Source of the DNA: Oscillospiraceae bacterium
GTDB lineage: Bacteria > Bacillota > Clostridia > Oscillospirales > Acutalibacteraceae
Direction: 5' to 3'
Length of the DNA stretch: 64,000 nucleotides
NCBI GenBank assembly: GCA_015066105.1
Contig: SVOY01000007.1
Location: 1 to 64,000 of the forward strand
This document shows, piece by piece, positions 16,909-29,464 of this stretch. The position numbers and the translations under genes are program-made. Under the pieces are notes generated by a model that saw only the letters and a program-made list of their open reading frames with translations, did not search any database and was not told the DNA's origin. Position 1 is the stretch's first letter. Each line of letters opens with the position of its first letter.

Positions 16909-18273
16909 ATGAATATAATTGTTGTCGGCTGCGGCAAAATAGGCTTCAGCCTTGTTTCAGAGCTTGTAAGCGAGGGACACGACGTAACCGTTATTGATAC
17001 AGACAGTGCGGCGGTTGAGGAGATAACCAACGTGTTTGACTGTATGGGAGTCTGCGGTAACGGCGTTGACTGCAACGTGCTTGAAAGTGCCGGCGCAAAG
17101 GAGGCTGAGCTTATTATTGCGGTTACGGCTTCCGATGAGCTTAATATGCTTTGCTGCTTCCTTGCAAGAGAAATGGGCACCAAAAACACCGTTGCCCGTA
17201 TCAGAAATCCTGAGTATAACGGCGATTCACTTGCCTTTATGCGCCACAAGCTTCAGCTTTCAATGGCAATAAATCCCGAGCAGCTTATGGCTCAGGAGCT
17301 TTACAATATTCTTAAAATTCCCTCAGCCTTTCAGGTGGATTATTTTGCAAGGCGCAACCTTGAAATGATTGAGGTACGCCTTAAGGCTGACAGCCCCCTT
17401 TGCGGAAAAAAGCTTTCAAAAATCCGCGAAAAGCAAAAGGAGGAGTTTCTCATTGCCGCTGTGCTTCGTGCGGGCAAGGTTATCATTCCCGACGGCAGCT
17501 TTGAGCTTCAGGAGGGTGACGTTATTTCAATCGCCGCCGCCCCCGGTGATATGCAGAGGCTTCTCAAGGACCTCAGGCTTCTCAAGAAGCAGGCGAGGAA
17601 TATTATGATTGTAGGCGGAAGCAAAACCGCATATTATCTTGCAAAAAAGCTGCTTGAATCGGGCAACGATGTGCGCATAATTGAAAAGGACATTGAGCGC
17701 TGTGTTGCTCTGAGCGAGCTTTTGCCCAAGAGTGCCATAATAATTCACGGCGACGGCTCAAACCGTGAGCTTTTGCTTGAAGAGGGTATGAGAAGCCTTG
17801 ACGCCTTTTTGTGCCTTACAAATTTTGATGAGAAGAACATCCTTACCTCTCTTTTTGTGTCAAAGCAAGAGGTACCTACGGTAATTTCAAAGGTCAATAA
17901 AACCGAGCTTGCCGATGTTGCCGAAAGTCTGGGCCTTGACTATACGGTTTCGGCAAAGGCCATTACCACAGAAATTATATTGAGATATACAAGAGCCCTC
18001 GGCAATTCGCGGGGCAGTGCCGTTGAAACTCTTTATAAAATTATGGACGGCAAGGCGGAGGCACTTGAATTCAAGGCTACGGCAGATTCACCCGTTAGGG
18101 GAATTCCCCTTAAGGAGCTTCCGATAAAGCTCGGTCTTCTTATAGTCGGCATTATCCGTGAGGGCAAAAAGGTTATTATACCTAAGGGCGACGATATGAT
18201 TTTAGAGGGCGACAGCGTTATTGTTCTCAGTGCAGAGCACAGACTCAACGACCTGTCAGATATTATGAGGTAA
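16909..18273 (+). CDS. trkA: Trk potassium system NAD-binding subunit TrkA
   Basis: A 454-residue protein with two tandem RCK units. Each has a Rossmann half (VVGCGKIGFSLVSEL at the start; IMIVGGSKTAYYLAKKLL in the middle) followed by a TrkA-C half. Full-length two-unit TrkA gates the TrkH channel in response to nucleotides. I chose the ATG at 16909 because GGAAAGG lies just upstream; the ATG at 16888 would place that site inside the gene. trkH begins 4 nt after the stop. Confidence 0.93.
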   Translation: MNIIVVGCGKIGFSLVSELVSEGHDVTVIDTDSAAVEEITNVFDCMGVCGNGVDCNVLESAGAKEAELIIAVTASDELNMLCCFLAREMGTKNTVARIRNPEYNGDSLAFMRHKLQLSMAINPEQLMAQELYNILKIPSAFQVDYFARRNLEMIEVRLKADSPLCGKKLSKIREKQKEEFLIAAVLRAGKVIIPDGSFELQEGDVISIAAAPGDMQRLLKDLRLLKKQARNIMIVGGSKTAYYLAKKLLESGNDVRIIEKDIERCVALSELLPKSAIIIHGDGSNRELLLEEGMRSLDAFLCLTNFDEKNILTSLFVSKQEVPTVISKVNKTELADVAESLGLDYTVSAKAITTEIILRYTRALGNSRGSAVETLYKIMDGKAEALEFKATADSPVRGIPLKELPIKLGLLIVGIIREGKKVIIPKGDDMILEGDSVIVLSAEHRLNDLSDIMR

Positions 18274-18277
18274 GATA

Positions 18278-19720
18278 ATGAACAGAAGAATGGTTTTAAG
18301 CATGGTGGGCAGGGTTGTGCTTTTGGAGGCGGCCCTAATGCTCCCCGGACTTATCACGTCAATTATTTATAGGGAAAGCTGTGTGTGGAGCTTTGCCGTT
18401 GCAATAGTAGCTTCTCTTGCTGTGGGCACCTTTCTGACGGTTGCTTTCAAGCCCTCGTCAAAGGTGATTTTTGCAAAGGAGGGCTTTGTAATTGTTGCAC
18501 TTTGCTGGCTTGTGCTTTCTGCAATCGGTGCTCTTCCCTTTTATCTCAGCCGTGAAATTCCCTCATATATCGATGCCTTTTTTGAAACGGTAAGCGGCTT
18601 TACCACAACAGGTGCATCAATCCTCACCGACGTTGAAGGAATGAGCAAGGGTCTTTTGTTCTGGCGTTCCTTTACTCACTGGCTCGGCGGTATGGGCGTG
18701 CTTGTTTTTGTAATGGCAGTTGTCAACAACCTTTCCGACAGAAGCATACATATTCTGCGTGCTGAGTCACCGGGCCCCGTTGTGGGCAAGATTGTGCCTA
18801 AAATGAAGGAGACAACACGGATACTCTATATCATTTATATCGTAATCACATTGCTTGATATAGTTTTTCTCCTTATCGGCGGAATGCCCTTTTTTGAAAG
18901 CCTTGTTCACGCCTTCGGTACGGCAGGCACGGGCGGCTTCGGCGTAAAGGCTGATTCCTTTGCTTCCTATTCGCCCTATATTCAATGGGTCACAACAATT
19001 TTTATGCTTATATTCGGCATTAACTTCAACATTTATTATCTTCTGCTTGTAAGAAAGTGGAAAACGGCCTTCAAAAGCGGCGAGCTCTGGTTTTATGTGG
19101 GTATGGTTGCCGTTTCGGTTGTTGTTATATGTGTGAATGTTTACCCCTTGTTTGATTCCTTCGGTGAAGCGATACGTCACACGGCTTTTCAGGTTGCAAC
19201 CGTTGTGAGCACAACGGGCTATGCCACGGTGGATTTCAATCAGTGGCCGTCGCTTTCAAAAACAATTCTGCTGCTTCTTATGTTTGTCGGTGCCTGTGCA
19301 GGCTCTACGGCAGGCGGCTTTAAATGTGCAAGGGTTGTTATTCTCATTAAAAAAGCACGCAGGGAGCTGAAAAAGCTGCTGCATCCACGCTCGGTGAATG
19401 CAATGCGCTTTGAGGGCAAAAGCGTTGACAATCAGGTTGTAAGCTCAGTGAGCTCCTACCTTACGGTTTACATTGTAATTTTCTGTGTAACGCTTATTGT
19501 TATATCTCTTGACGGCTTTGATACGGAAACAAACATTTCTGCTGTTGCAGCCTGCTTCAACAACATAGGCCCCGCCTTCGGTGCGGCAGGCCCTGCATCA
19601 AATTATGCGGCATTTTCACCGTTTTCAAAAATTGTTCTTTCCGTTGTTATGCTTTTCGGCAGACTTGAAATTTATCCCATTCTGCTGACTCTGACGCCCT
19701 CAACCTGGGTTAAAAAGTAA
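18278..19720 (+). CDS. trkH: Trk potassium uptake channel TrkH
   Basis: A 480-residue integral membrane protein with the four pore-loop repeats of the SKT family (SGFTTTGASIL, GTAGTGGFGVKADSF, VSTTGYATVDF, FNNIGPAFGAAGP), whose glycines form the selectivity filter. It ends with GRLEIYPILLTLTPS, typical of TrkH. It works with the TrkA just upstream to import K+. A shared terminator separates it from the convergent second system. Confidence 0.93.
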   Translation: MNRRMVLSMVGRVVLLEAALMLPGLITSIIYRESCVWSFAVAIVASLAVGTFLTVAFKPSSKVIFAKEGFVIVALCWLVLSAIGALPFYLSREIPSYIDAFFETVSGFTTTGASILTDVEGMSKGLLFWRSFTHWLGGMGVLVFVMAVVNNLSDRSIHILRAESPGPVVGKIVPKMKETTRILYIIYIVITLLDIVFLLIGGMPFFESLVHAFGTAGTGGFGVKADSFASYSPYIQWVTTIFMLIFGINFNIYYLLLVRKWKTAFKSGELWFYVGMVAVSVVVICVNVYPLFDSFGEAIRHTAFQVATVVSTTGYATVDFNQWPSLSKTILLLLMFVGACAGSTAGGFKCARVVILIKKARRELKKLLHPRSVNAMRFEGKSVDNQVVSSVSSYLTVYIVIFCVTLIVISLDGFDTETNISAVAACFNNIGPAFGAAGPASNYAAFSPFSKIVLSVVMLFGRLEIYPILLTLTPSTWVKK

Positions 19721-19741
19721 AAATCAGCTTTGATACAAAAA

Positions 19742-19792
19742 AACAGATGTATTTACGGGTACGCTTCGCACCTGAAAATACATCTGTTATAT
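19742..19792. terminator. Bidirectional terminator between the two K+ systems
   Basis: AACAGATGTATTT and its complement (19742-19754, 19776-19788) enclose a second small stem. Poly-A on the left and poly-T on the right let it work in both directions. The CAGATG/CATCTG foot recurs in the terminator at 48417-48464. Confidence 0.85.
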
Positions 19793-19801
19793 TTTTTGTT
19801 C

Positions 19802-20452
19802 TTATCTCAGCAGCTCAAGCCTTTCGGGGTTTGCAATAACTATAAGCTTCATATCGCCGTCAAGGGGGATTTTCGGGTCAATGTCAATCATAACCTCATT
19901 GTTTTTGCGAATGGCAATAACGTTCATTGAGTATTTTTTCCTCAGGCTTAACTCAATGAGGCTTTTGCCTATCCAATCCTTTCTTACCTCAGTTTCAACC
20001 ATTGAAACATCCTTTGAAAGCTCTATAACGTCTATAAAGCCGGAGGAAAGAAGATTTTTTGCAAGCCTTGTGCCCGATTCAACCTCGGGGAGAAGCACCT
20101 TGTCAGCACCGATTTTGCTCAGGATTTTTCTGTGCATCTCGTCGGCACACTTTACAATGACCGTAGGCACTCCTGCCTGCTTGAGAAGCATTGTTGCCAT
20201 AACGCTGCCCTCAAGGTTCCCGGCCATGGCAACAATAACAATGTCAAAGTTTTTTACGCCCAGCTGTCTGAGCACGTTTTCATCGGTTACGTCTGCACAT
20301 TTGCAAACGGGGATTTCATCAGCGGCGTCATTTACTGCTTCTTCGTCAATATCAACGGCAACCACCTCTGCGCCGCCCTTTGCAAGCTCTGAGGCAACCG
20401 CTCTTCCGTATCTGCCTAATCCGAATACCGCATAGGTTTTGTTCTTGTTCAT
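19802..20452 (-). CDS. Single-RCK potassium uptake regulator (KtrA/TrkA type)
   Basis: A 216-residue protein with one Rossmann unit (YAVFGLGRYGRAVASELAKGGAEVVAVD) and one TrkA-C unit, the KtrA layout, half the length of the TrkA encoded at 16909. It would form the gating ring of the KtrB-type channel encoded just upstream at 20481. The gap between them is 28 nt, so they form one operon. ATG start with AAGAAAGG upstream. Confidence 0.9.
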   Translation of the reverse strand: MNKNKTYAVFGLGRYGRAVASELAKGGAEVVAVDIDEEAVNDAADEIPVCKCADVTDENVLRQLGVKNFDIVIVAMAGNLEGSVMATMLLKQAGVPTVIVKCADEMHRKILSKIGADKVLLPEVESGTRLAKNLLSSGFIDVIELSKDVSMVETEVRKDWIGKSLIELSLRKKYSMNVIAIRKNNEVMIDIDPKIPLDGDMKLIVIANPERLELLR

Positions 20453-20480
20453 AAAGCTTAACCTTTCTTAAGTTGATGCA

Positions 20481-21839
20481 TCAGCCTATGCTGATTTCCT
20501 CAACGGGATTTTTGATTATATTTCTGTTTTCTTTTTTTGTCGCGAAGGCAAAGGCAAGTGATATGGGGCCTATTCTTCCGAGGAACATTGTGCATATTAT
20601 AATTATTTTACCCCATAAATCAAGGGTAGCGGTCAGATTCCTTGTAAGGCCCACCGTTGCCGTTGCGCTGACTGTTTCATAAATTATATCAAGGGCAGAT
20701 GCGTCTGATACAAGTGAAAGCATAAGCGTTGAGCACAGCATAATGATAAAGGACATACCGCACACGGAAACAGCCTTGCTTACGGCCTTTTTTGGCAGGG
20801 CTCTGTTGAAAAGCACCGTTTCGTTCTGATTTCTTACCGTGCTTAAAACAACTGCAAAAAGCACTGTTGCCGTAACGGTTTTTATTCCGCCGGCAGTGCC
20901 CGCGGGCGAGCCGCCGATGAACATCAGCACAAGGCTTACAAAGGAAGCTCCGTTTGAAAGGTTTTCCTGCGGCACTGTTGCAAAGCCTGCCGTTCTTGTT
21001 GTAACGGACTGTAATAAAGAAAACTGTATTTTTTCAAAAAGGGTGTTTTTTTCAACGGTAAGAGGATTTTCGGCTTCAAAAATGAAAATCAGTAACGCTC
21101 CGCCGAAAATCAGCACAAATGTTGTTGAAAGTACGATTTTGCTGTGAAGCGTAAGCCTTTTGAAGCATCTGAATCCGCGGCTTTTTATCTGCGGCAAAAC
21201 CTTTATGATATCCCACCAAACAATGTAGCCGAGGCCGCCCAATACAACAAGGAGCATTGTTGTAAAATTGATGACGGGGTTGGTCATATAATTGCAAAGA
21301 CTGTTTTCTGCGATAATATCAATGCCCGCATTGCAAAAGGCCGAAACGGAATTGAAAACTGAAATCCATATACCCCTTGCACCGAATTCGGGGATGAAAA
21401 CCGTCATATAAAGCACTGCGCCGACAGCTTCAACGGCAAGGGTGGCGATTATTACCTTTTTCACAAAAGCAACAATACCGGACAAGCTGTTAAGGTTAAA
21501 GGCGTCCTGAAGCAGAAGACGGTCCGAAAAGCCGATTTTTTTGTGAAGGGCAATCATAAAGCCGCTGACAACGGTTATAACACCCAGACCGCCGATTTGT
21601 ATCAGAACAAGTATAACAGCCTGGCCGAAGGCACTCCACGCCGAAGCCGTAGGCAGGGTGACAAGGCCTGTAACGCAGGTGGCTGTTGTTGCGGTAAAAA
21701 GGGCATCAATGTATGATACCCCTTTTCCGTCTGCTGTGCTTACGGGCAGATACAGCAGAATACTGCCGATGAAAACAGCCGCAGCAAAGCTTAGCATTAT
21801 TATCTGTGTTGTTGAAAGTCTGATTTTCTTTTTGCTCAT
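20481..21839 (-). CDS. KtrB/TrkH-type potassium channel subunit
   Basis: A 452-residue membrane protein starting MSKKKIRLSTTQIIMLSF, with SKT pore loops (TATTATCVTGL, AFCNAGIDII, TRTAGFATV, SATATVGLTRNL) and the ending GRIGPISLAFAF. Length and ending fit KtrB better than TrkH. I chose the ATG at 21839; the longer frame would run into lacZ. Only 13 nt separate it from the lacZ stop and its ribosome site (AAGAGTG) is weak, so it may depend on translation of lacZ or have a promoter inside it. Confidence 0.9.
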   Translation of the reverse strand: MSKKKIRLSTTQIIMLSFAAAVFIGSILLYLPVSTADGKGVSYIDALFTATTATCVTGLVTLPTASAWSAFGQAVILVLIQIGGLGVITVVSGFMIALHKKIGFSDRLLLQDAFNLNSLSGIVAFVKKVIIATLAVEAVGAVLYMTVFIPEFGARGIWISVFNSVSAFCNAGIDIIAENSLCNYMTNPVINFTTMLLVVLGGLGYIVWWDIIKVLPQIKSRGFRCFKRLTLHSKIVLSTTFVLIFGGALLIFIFEAENPLTVEKNTLFEKIQFSLLQSVTTRTAGFATVPQENLSNGASFVSLVLMFIGGSPAGTAGGIKTVTATVLFAVVLSTVRNQNETVLFNRALPKKAVSKAVSVCGMSFIIMLCSTLMLSLVSDASALDIIYETVSATATVGLTRNLTATLDLWGKIIIICTMFLGRIGPISLAFAFATKKENRNIIKNPVEEISIG

Positions 21840-21852
21840 AAACACTCTTTTA

Positions 21853-25053
<3,201 letters not shown>

Positions 25054-25122
25054 GGAAAAGTGAGGCTTGCCGGTTGTTGCATATTGTACAAAAATTATGC
25101 TCATCATATATGCATTTTCAAC

Positions 25123-25151
25123 TTGCCAAACGGAACAATAAGTGATAAAAT
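25123..25151 (+). promoter_or_regulatory. Promoter of typA
   Basis: TTGCCA (25123-25128), 17 bases, TAAAAT (25146-25151). Confidence 0.6.
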
Positions 25152-25185
25152 AATAAAGTTAAATCTTGAAAAGCAGGGTGAAAGA

Positions 25186-27006
25186 ATGGACGTTAGAAAC
25201 GAAGTAAGAAATATTGCAATTATCGCTCACGTTGACCACGGAAAAACAACCATGGTTGACGAAATGCTTAAGCAGGCAGGCACCTTCCGTGCCAACGAGC
25301 AGGTTGCGGACCGTGTTATGGACTCAAACGACCTTGAAAGGGAAAGAGGAATCACAATCCTTTCAAAAAACACGGCCATTTATTATAAAGATACAAAAAT
25401 CAACATTGTTGACACTCCGGGTCACGCTGATTTCGGCGGCGAGGTTGAGCGTATTCTTATGATGGTTGACGGTGTGCTTTTGCTTGTTGATGCCTTTGAG
25501 GGCTGTATGCCCCAGACACGCTTTGTGCTCAAAAAGGCTCTGGGTCTCGGCAAAAAGGTGCTTGTTGTTGTCAACAAGATTGACCGCCCCGGTGCAAGAC
25601 CTGCCGAGGTTGTTGATGAGGTGCTTGACCTTTTCATTGAGCTTGGCGCCGATGACGACCAGCTTGAATTCCCCGTTGTGTATGCATCTGCAAGGGACGG
25701 CTATGCCTCTGCTGATGAAACAGTGCGCGAGGGTGATATGCGTCCTCTTCTTGATGCCATTCTTGAAAATATCGAGCCCCCCAAGGGTGAGCTTGACGGC
25801 CCCACACAGATTCTTTTCTCCTCGCTTGATTACGATGATTACATCGGCAGAATCGGTATCGGCAGAGTTGAAAGAGGCTCCGTAAAGCAGGGTCAGGCAG
25901 TGGTGCTTTGCAACAATGAGGGCGAAAGAAAGAATGTAAGAATTTCCCGCCTTTATCAGTTTGAGGGACTTAAAAGGGTTGAGGTTGAAAGTGCAAGGCT
26001 CGGCGACCTTATCTGCGTTTCGGGCATTGCAGAGCTTAATATAGGTGAAACCGCCTGTGACCCCGACCACGTTGAGCCCCTTCCCTTTGTTAAAATTGAT
26101 GAGCCCACAATTTCAATGAACTTTATTGTCAATAACAGCCCTTTTGCAGGCAAGGAGGGCAAGTTTGTCACCTCGCGTAACCTGCGCGACCGCCTTTTCA
26201 AGGAGGTTGAAACCAATGTAAGCATGCGCGTTGAGGAAACTGACACAACAGATGCCTTCAAGGTCAGCGGCAGAGGTGAGCTGCACCTTTCAATCCTTAT
26301 TGAAACAATGCGCCGTCAGGGCTACGAATTCTCCGTTTCCCGTCCTAAGGTTATCCTTAAAAAGGATGAAAACGGCACGGTTCTTGAGCCTATGGAGCTT
26401 CTTATCGTAGAGTTGCCCGACCAGTACGCAGGCGCAGTTATTGAAAAAATCTGCTCACGCAAGGGTGAGCTTGAAAATATGGGTACCCGTGACGGTGGCT
26501 CAACTCACCTTGAATTCAGAATTCCCGCAAGGGGTCTTATCGGCTACCGCAGTGAGTTTATGACCGACACCAACGGTAACGGCATTATGAATCAGCTTTT
26601 TGCCGGCTATGAGCCCTACAAGGGCGATATTACTACCCGTGAGCGCGGCTCAATCGTAGTACACGAAACAGGTGAAAGTTCAGCCTACGGCCTTTTCAAT
26701 ACCCAGGACAGAGGCAGACTCTTTATCGGTGCAGGTGTACCCGTTTATGAGGGTATGATTGTGGGCGAATGTGCAAAGAGTGAGGACGTTGTATGTAACG
26801 TGTGCAAGCAGAAGCACCTTACAAACACCCGTGCCTCGGGCTCTGATGATGCACTGCGCCTTGTTCCTCCCACAAATCTTTCACTTGAGCAGTGTATGGA
26901 ATTCATCAAGGACGATGAGCTTCTTGAGGTTACTCCCGTCTCTCTGCGCCTTCGTAAAATGATTCTTTCAAAGGAGCAGAGGCTGAAGAAGCAGTTCAAG
27001 AAATAA
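25186..27006 (+). CDS. typA: GTPase TypA/BipA
   Basis: A 606-residue ribosome-associated translational GTPase. G motifs are AHVDHGKTT (G1), RGITI (G2), DTPGHADFGG (G3), and NKID (G4). The EF-G-like domains and the TypA-specific C-terminal domain (GLFNTQDRGRLFIGAGVPVYEGMIVG is split here by its loop) follow. Family role: ribosome assembly and stress or cold adaptation. I chose the ATG at 25186, which has GGGTGAAAG upstream; the extra N-terminus of the longer frame has no homology to the family. Single-gene unit. Confidence 0.96.
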   Translation: MDVRNEVRNIAIIAHVDHGKTTMVDEMLKQAGTFRANEQVADRVMDSNDLERERGITILSKNTAIYYKDTKINIVDTPGHADFGGEVERILMMVDGVLLLVDAFEGCMPQTRFVLKKALGLGKKVLVVVNKIDRPGARPAEVVDEVLDLFIELGADDDQLEFPVVYASARDGYASADETVREGDMRPLLDAILENIEPPKGELDGPTQILFSSLDYDDYIGRIGIGRVERGSVKQGQAVVLCNNEGERKNVRISRLYQFEGLKRVEVESARLGDLICVSGIAELNIGETACDPDHVEPLPFVKIDEPTISMNFIVNNSPFAGKEGKFVTSRNLRDRLFKEVETNVSMRVEETDTTDAFKVSGRGELHLSILIETMRRQGYEFSVSRPKVILKKDENGTVLEPMELLIVELPDQYAGAVIEKICSRKGELENMGTRDGGSTHLEFRIPARGLIGYRSEFMTDTNGNGIMNQLFAGYEPYKGDITTRERGSIVVHETGESSAYGLFNTQDRGRLFIGAGVPVYEGMIVGECAKSEDVVCNVCKQKHLTNTRASGSDDALRLVPPTNLSLEQCMEFIKDDELLEVTPVSLRLRKMILSKEQRLKKQFKK

Positions 27007-27060
27007 TTCGCAATGCGCAATCGCGCCCGACGCTTCGGGCGAAGGTTGATGATAACCCGC
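27007..27060. repeat. Intergenic repeat words after typA
   Basis: CGCAATGCGCAATCGC followed by a small hairpin (CGCCCGA/TCGGGCG, about 27028-27045). Related GCGAATTG words recur at 27172-27207 and 52425-52448. Confidence 0.5.
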
Positions 27061-27086
27061 CACGCTGAAGCATTATGAAAAAATTA

Positions 27087-27117
27087 AGCAGGTGCCGTTC
27101 AAAGCACCTGCTTTTTA
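27087..27117 (+). terminator. Terminator downstream of typA
   Basis: AGCAGGTGC and GCACCTGCT form the stem and five T follow. Confidence 0.85.
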
Positions 27118-27215
27118 TATGCTGACTGATTTGGCGGTAACAGACTTTCATATATGCAAAGTCTTGCCCGCAATTGCGAATTGTGCATTGCGAATTGCGA
27201 ATTGAAAACGGCTTA

Positions 27216-27380
27216 CTACTCTGCAACAGGTGTATACTGCTCAAGAGCATCGGTATCCAGACCTGTAATCTTTTCGCTTTTGGGTATAAGCGTATAAACC
27301 GCCATAGCTACCGTTGCGCAGGCGGCGGCAAATTTAATGAGCTTCACATACTTTTTGATTTTTTTGATTTCGTCCTTCAT
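27216..27380 (-). CDS. 54-residue single-span membrane protein, unknown
   Basis: A short frame with AAAAGGAGAG upstream of its ATG. It starts with a lysine-rich segment (KDEIKKIKKYVK), then one hydrophobic stretch (LIKFAAACATVAMAVYTLIP), then an acidic tail ending TPVAE. This fits a small inner-membrane protein. It lies 21 nt after the 65-residue gene and probably shares its transcript. No family recognised. Its last codons overlap the TACTACTCTGCAAC word found in other intergenic repeats. Confidence 0.6.
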   Translation of the reverse strand: MKDEIKKIKKYVKLIKFAAACATVAMAVYTLIPKSEKITGLDTDALEQYTPVAE

Positions 27381-27401
27381 TTCTTTCTCTCCTTTTATAA
27401 A

Positions 27402-27599
27402 TCAGTCATCAAGGGTTACGGTGTAGCCGCACTCCTTGAAATAGCGCATAAGAAAGCTTTTGTTTTTGCCCTTTGCAAGCCACAGTGTGGAAACCTTGCC
27501 GGTTTTCAGCACCTCTTCAAGCAGCTCCTTGTTGCCGTTTACCCAGGATTTATATTCAATATCGGGCATAAAAATAACGTTGCCGCTTTTTTCTGCCAT
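27402..27599 (-). CDS. 65-residue hypothetical protein
   Basis: A small soluble-looking protein starting MAEKSGNVIFMPDIEYKSW and ending CGYTVTLDD. I chose the ATG at 27599 because AAGGAGTGATTTT precedes it; the longer frame lacks a ribosome site. It is the first gene of a two-gene minus-strand unit with the 54-residue membrane protein. No family recognised; sequence character (short, mixed alpha/beta, basic centre) does not suggest a clear role. Confidence 0.6.
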   Translation of the reverse strand: MAEKSGNVIFMPDIEYKSWVNGNKELLEEVLKTGKVSTLWLAKGKNKSFLMRYFKECGYTVTLDD

Positions 27600-27696
27600 A
27601 AAATCACTCCTTAAGAATGTTCTCCTACAGATTATTGTCACTTAACATTATATTATATTCACCGTGAAAATATCAATAGTAAACGCAAAATTAAAA

Positions 27697-27722
27697 GAAA
27701 AAAACCACAGCCTATGCTGTGG
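27697..27722 (-). terminator. Terminator of the 5S rRNA gene
   Basis: CCACAGC and GCTGTGG around CTAT; on the minus strand a run of seven T follows. Confidence 0.9.
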
Positions 27723-27728
27723 TCATTG

Positions 27729-27847
<119 letters not shown>

Positions 27848-27879
27848 GTGTGTGGGTTTCTTTCCACTCAACGAACGCT

Positions 27880-27908
27880 ATTATATTACAAACAAAACCG
27901 TTTGTCAA
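27880..27908 (-). promoter_or_regulatory. Perfect consensus promoter of the 5S gene
   Basis: On the minus strand TTGACA (27903-27908), 17 bases, TATAAT (27880-27885). Confidence 0.9.
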
Positions 27909-27947
27909 CCCTTTTTTGAAAGTTTTTTTATTTTTTTCAAAAAAGTT
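27909..27947 (-). promoter_or_regulatory. UP-element-like A-tracts upstream of the 5S promoter
   Basis: Reading the minus strand, the -35 box is preceded by AAAAAAACTTTCAAAAAAG and a further A-tract. Almost the same sequence precedes the tRNA-cluster promoter (43335-43368). This placement fits the alpha-subunit UP element of stable-RNA genes. Confidence 0.6.
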
Positions 27948-27997
27948 CTTTTGCCGTGAAAAACGCGGGAGTGACGGGCTGTCACTCCCGCCTCGTG

Positions 27998-29323
27998 TTA
28001 CATTCCGGTGAGTGCATTTATTTTCTTTTTATAAAGAAACAGACACGTAAGCGCGTCAACAACGGTGAAAGCAAAAATAACTATCGGCACACCGTCATCT
28101 ATGAGTATCCGCATATCCTTCTGCTTTATCTTTGCCTCGTAGGTGACAACACGGAAGCTTCCGTCGTTTTCAAGGTAGTCAAGGTCGCTTACCTCCTGGT
28201 TGAGCCATCTGAAGCTGACCCACTCATTGCCGCAATAGCCGAGCACCGTTTCGCCGATTTCTTCTGCGGCATCCTCGGTGGGAGGCGACTGAACGGGGGA
28301 GTCGGAGGGTGGTGTTTGCCCCGGCGCGGGCATTGTTGGCGGACGGGTTGAAGCCGTAACTCCGTCAATCATATAAGCATCGGCAGGCTTTGCCTTCGGT
28401 GTTTCCATATAAGCGATAAATTCTGCTGATGTGTCAAAGTATATTGCCTGAACGGAAGGATAGTAGCTTTGCATGAAAACAAGCAGTGCCGATGAAACTA
28501 CAAGAGCAGATACAACAAAAACGCTTACATATTTCAGAGCAAGCATTTTTTTCTTTTCCGTGCGCAGAAAGCCTTTTTTATTCAGAATGAGTATAAATAC
28601 AAGCCAAAGCGCGGTGAGAAAGATAACAGCAATGCCGATATTGAGTATTACGGCAAAGTCAAGAATATCCTGAAAGCCCGTTAGTGCCATGGGCAGGGTA
28701 CTGAAAGCAAGAAAAAGGTTATTGAAGCACACACTGTTAGCCTTGAAAATATATTTTTTCTCTTCTTCGCTTGCGTCTGCCGAGGGAAGAGTGCTTTTGT
28801 AAAAGGCAAGCCTTGCGCCCAAGGTAAGGCCGAGGGAAATCGCAAGAAGCCAAAGCGAGCCGATAAAGGTAACGATACCGGGAATAAAAGCCAATTCGTT
28901 AAGAAAGTAGCCGCCTGACATAAGGTTTACAAAAGCTTCAATAAGAATTACCACGCAGGGAATTATTGTACCCGCAAGGCAGAGCATACGGAAATATCTG
29001 TACCTTTCGGCAATATCGCCTGCCATTTTGCTTTTGATTTTATTTATTGTTCTTGTAGCAAAGCCTTCACCTTTAGGTGAAATATAGTAAGGCTCCTGCG
29101 CAGGCTGAGCTATCTTTTTTTCTCCCTGCAAAAGCTCGTCAACGGTAACGCCGAGGGTATTCGCAAGGGTGGGCAGCAGCGAAATATCAGGTGACGTTTC
29201 GTCACATTCCCAGTGGCTTACCGTTTTATCCGATACATTTAAAAGCTCTGCAAGCTGCTTCTGGGTCATAGCCTTTTCTTTTCTTAACTGAGCAATGAAG
29301 GCTCCGAGGGTTTTGTTTTCCAT
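27998..29323 (-). CDS. XRE-family regulator fused to a multi-span membrane domain
   Basis: A 441-residue protein. Residues 6-62 form an XRE helix-turn-helix (MTQKQLAELLNVSDKTVSHW). A cytoplasmic linker follows, then five to six hydrophobic segments between about residues 125 and 310 and one at the C-terminus. A proline/threonine-rich exposed loop (about 345-385) lies before the last segment. It is a membrane-tethered DNA-binding protein that could sense envelope conditions. I chose the ATG at 29323 after AAAGGCGG. Ligand and targets unknown. Confidence 0.8.
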   Translation of the reverse strand: MENKTLGAFIAQLRKEKAMTQKQLAELLNVSDKTVSHWECDETSPDISLLPTLANTLGVTVDELLQGEKKIAQPAQEPYYISPKGEGFATRTINKIKSKMAGDIAERYRYFRMLCLAGTIIPCVVILIEAFVNLMSGGYFLNELAFIPGIVTFIGSLWLLAISLGLTLGARLAFYKSTLPSADASEEEKKYIFKANSVCFNNLFLAFSTLPMALTGFQDILDFAVILNIGIAVIFLTALWLVFILILNKKGFLRTEKKKMLALKYVSVFVVSALVVSSALLVFMQSYYPSVQAIYFDTSAEFIAYMETPKAKPADAYMIDGVTASTRPPTMPAPGQTPPSDSPVQSPPTEDAAEEIGETVLGYCGNEWVSFRWLNQEVSDLDYLENDGSFRVVTYEAKIKQKDMRILIDDGVPIVIFAFTVVDALTCLFLYKKKINALTGM

Positions 29324-29464
29324 TTTTTCAACCGCCTTTCTGTCGGGTTCGTTTTTATTGTAGCGAAAAGCAGGGATTTTGTACACCCGACAGATATAGA
29401 AACCGCTCTCGGTTTCCGAGAGTGGCAAAAAATTTGCGCCACAGACCTTTCATATTTCATTGAA

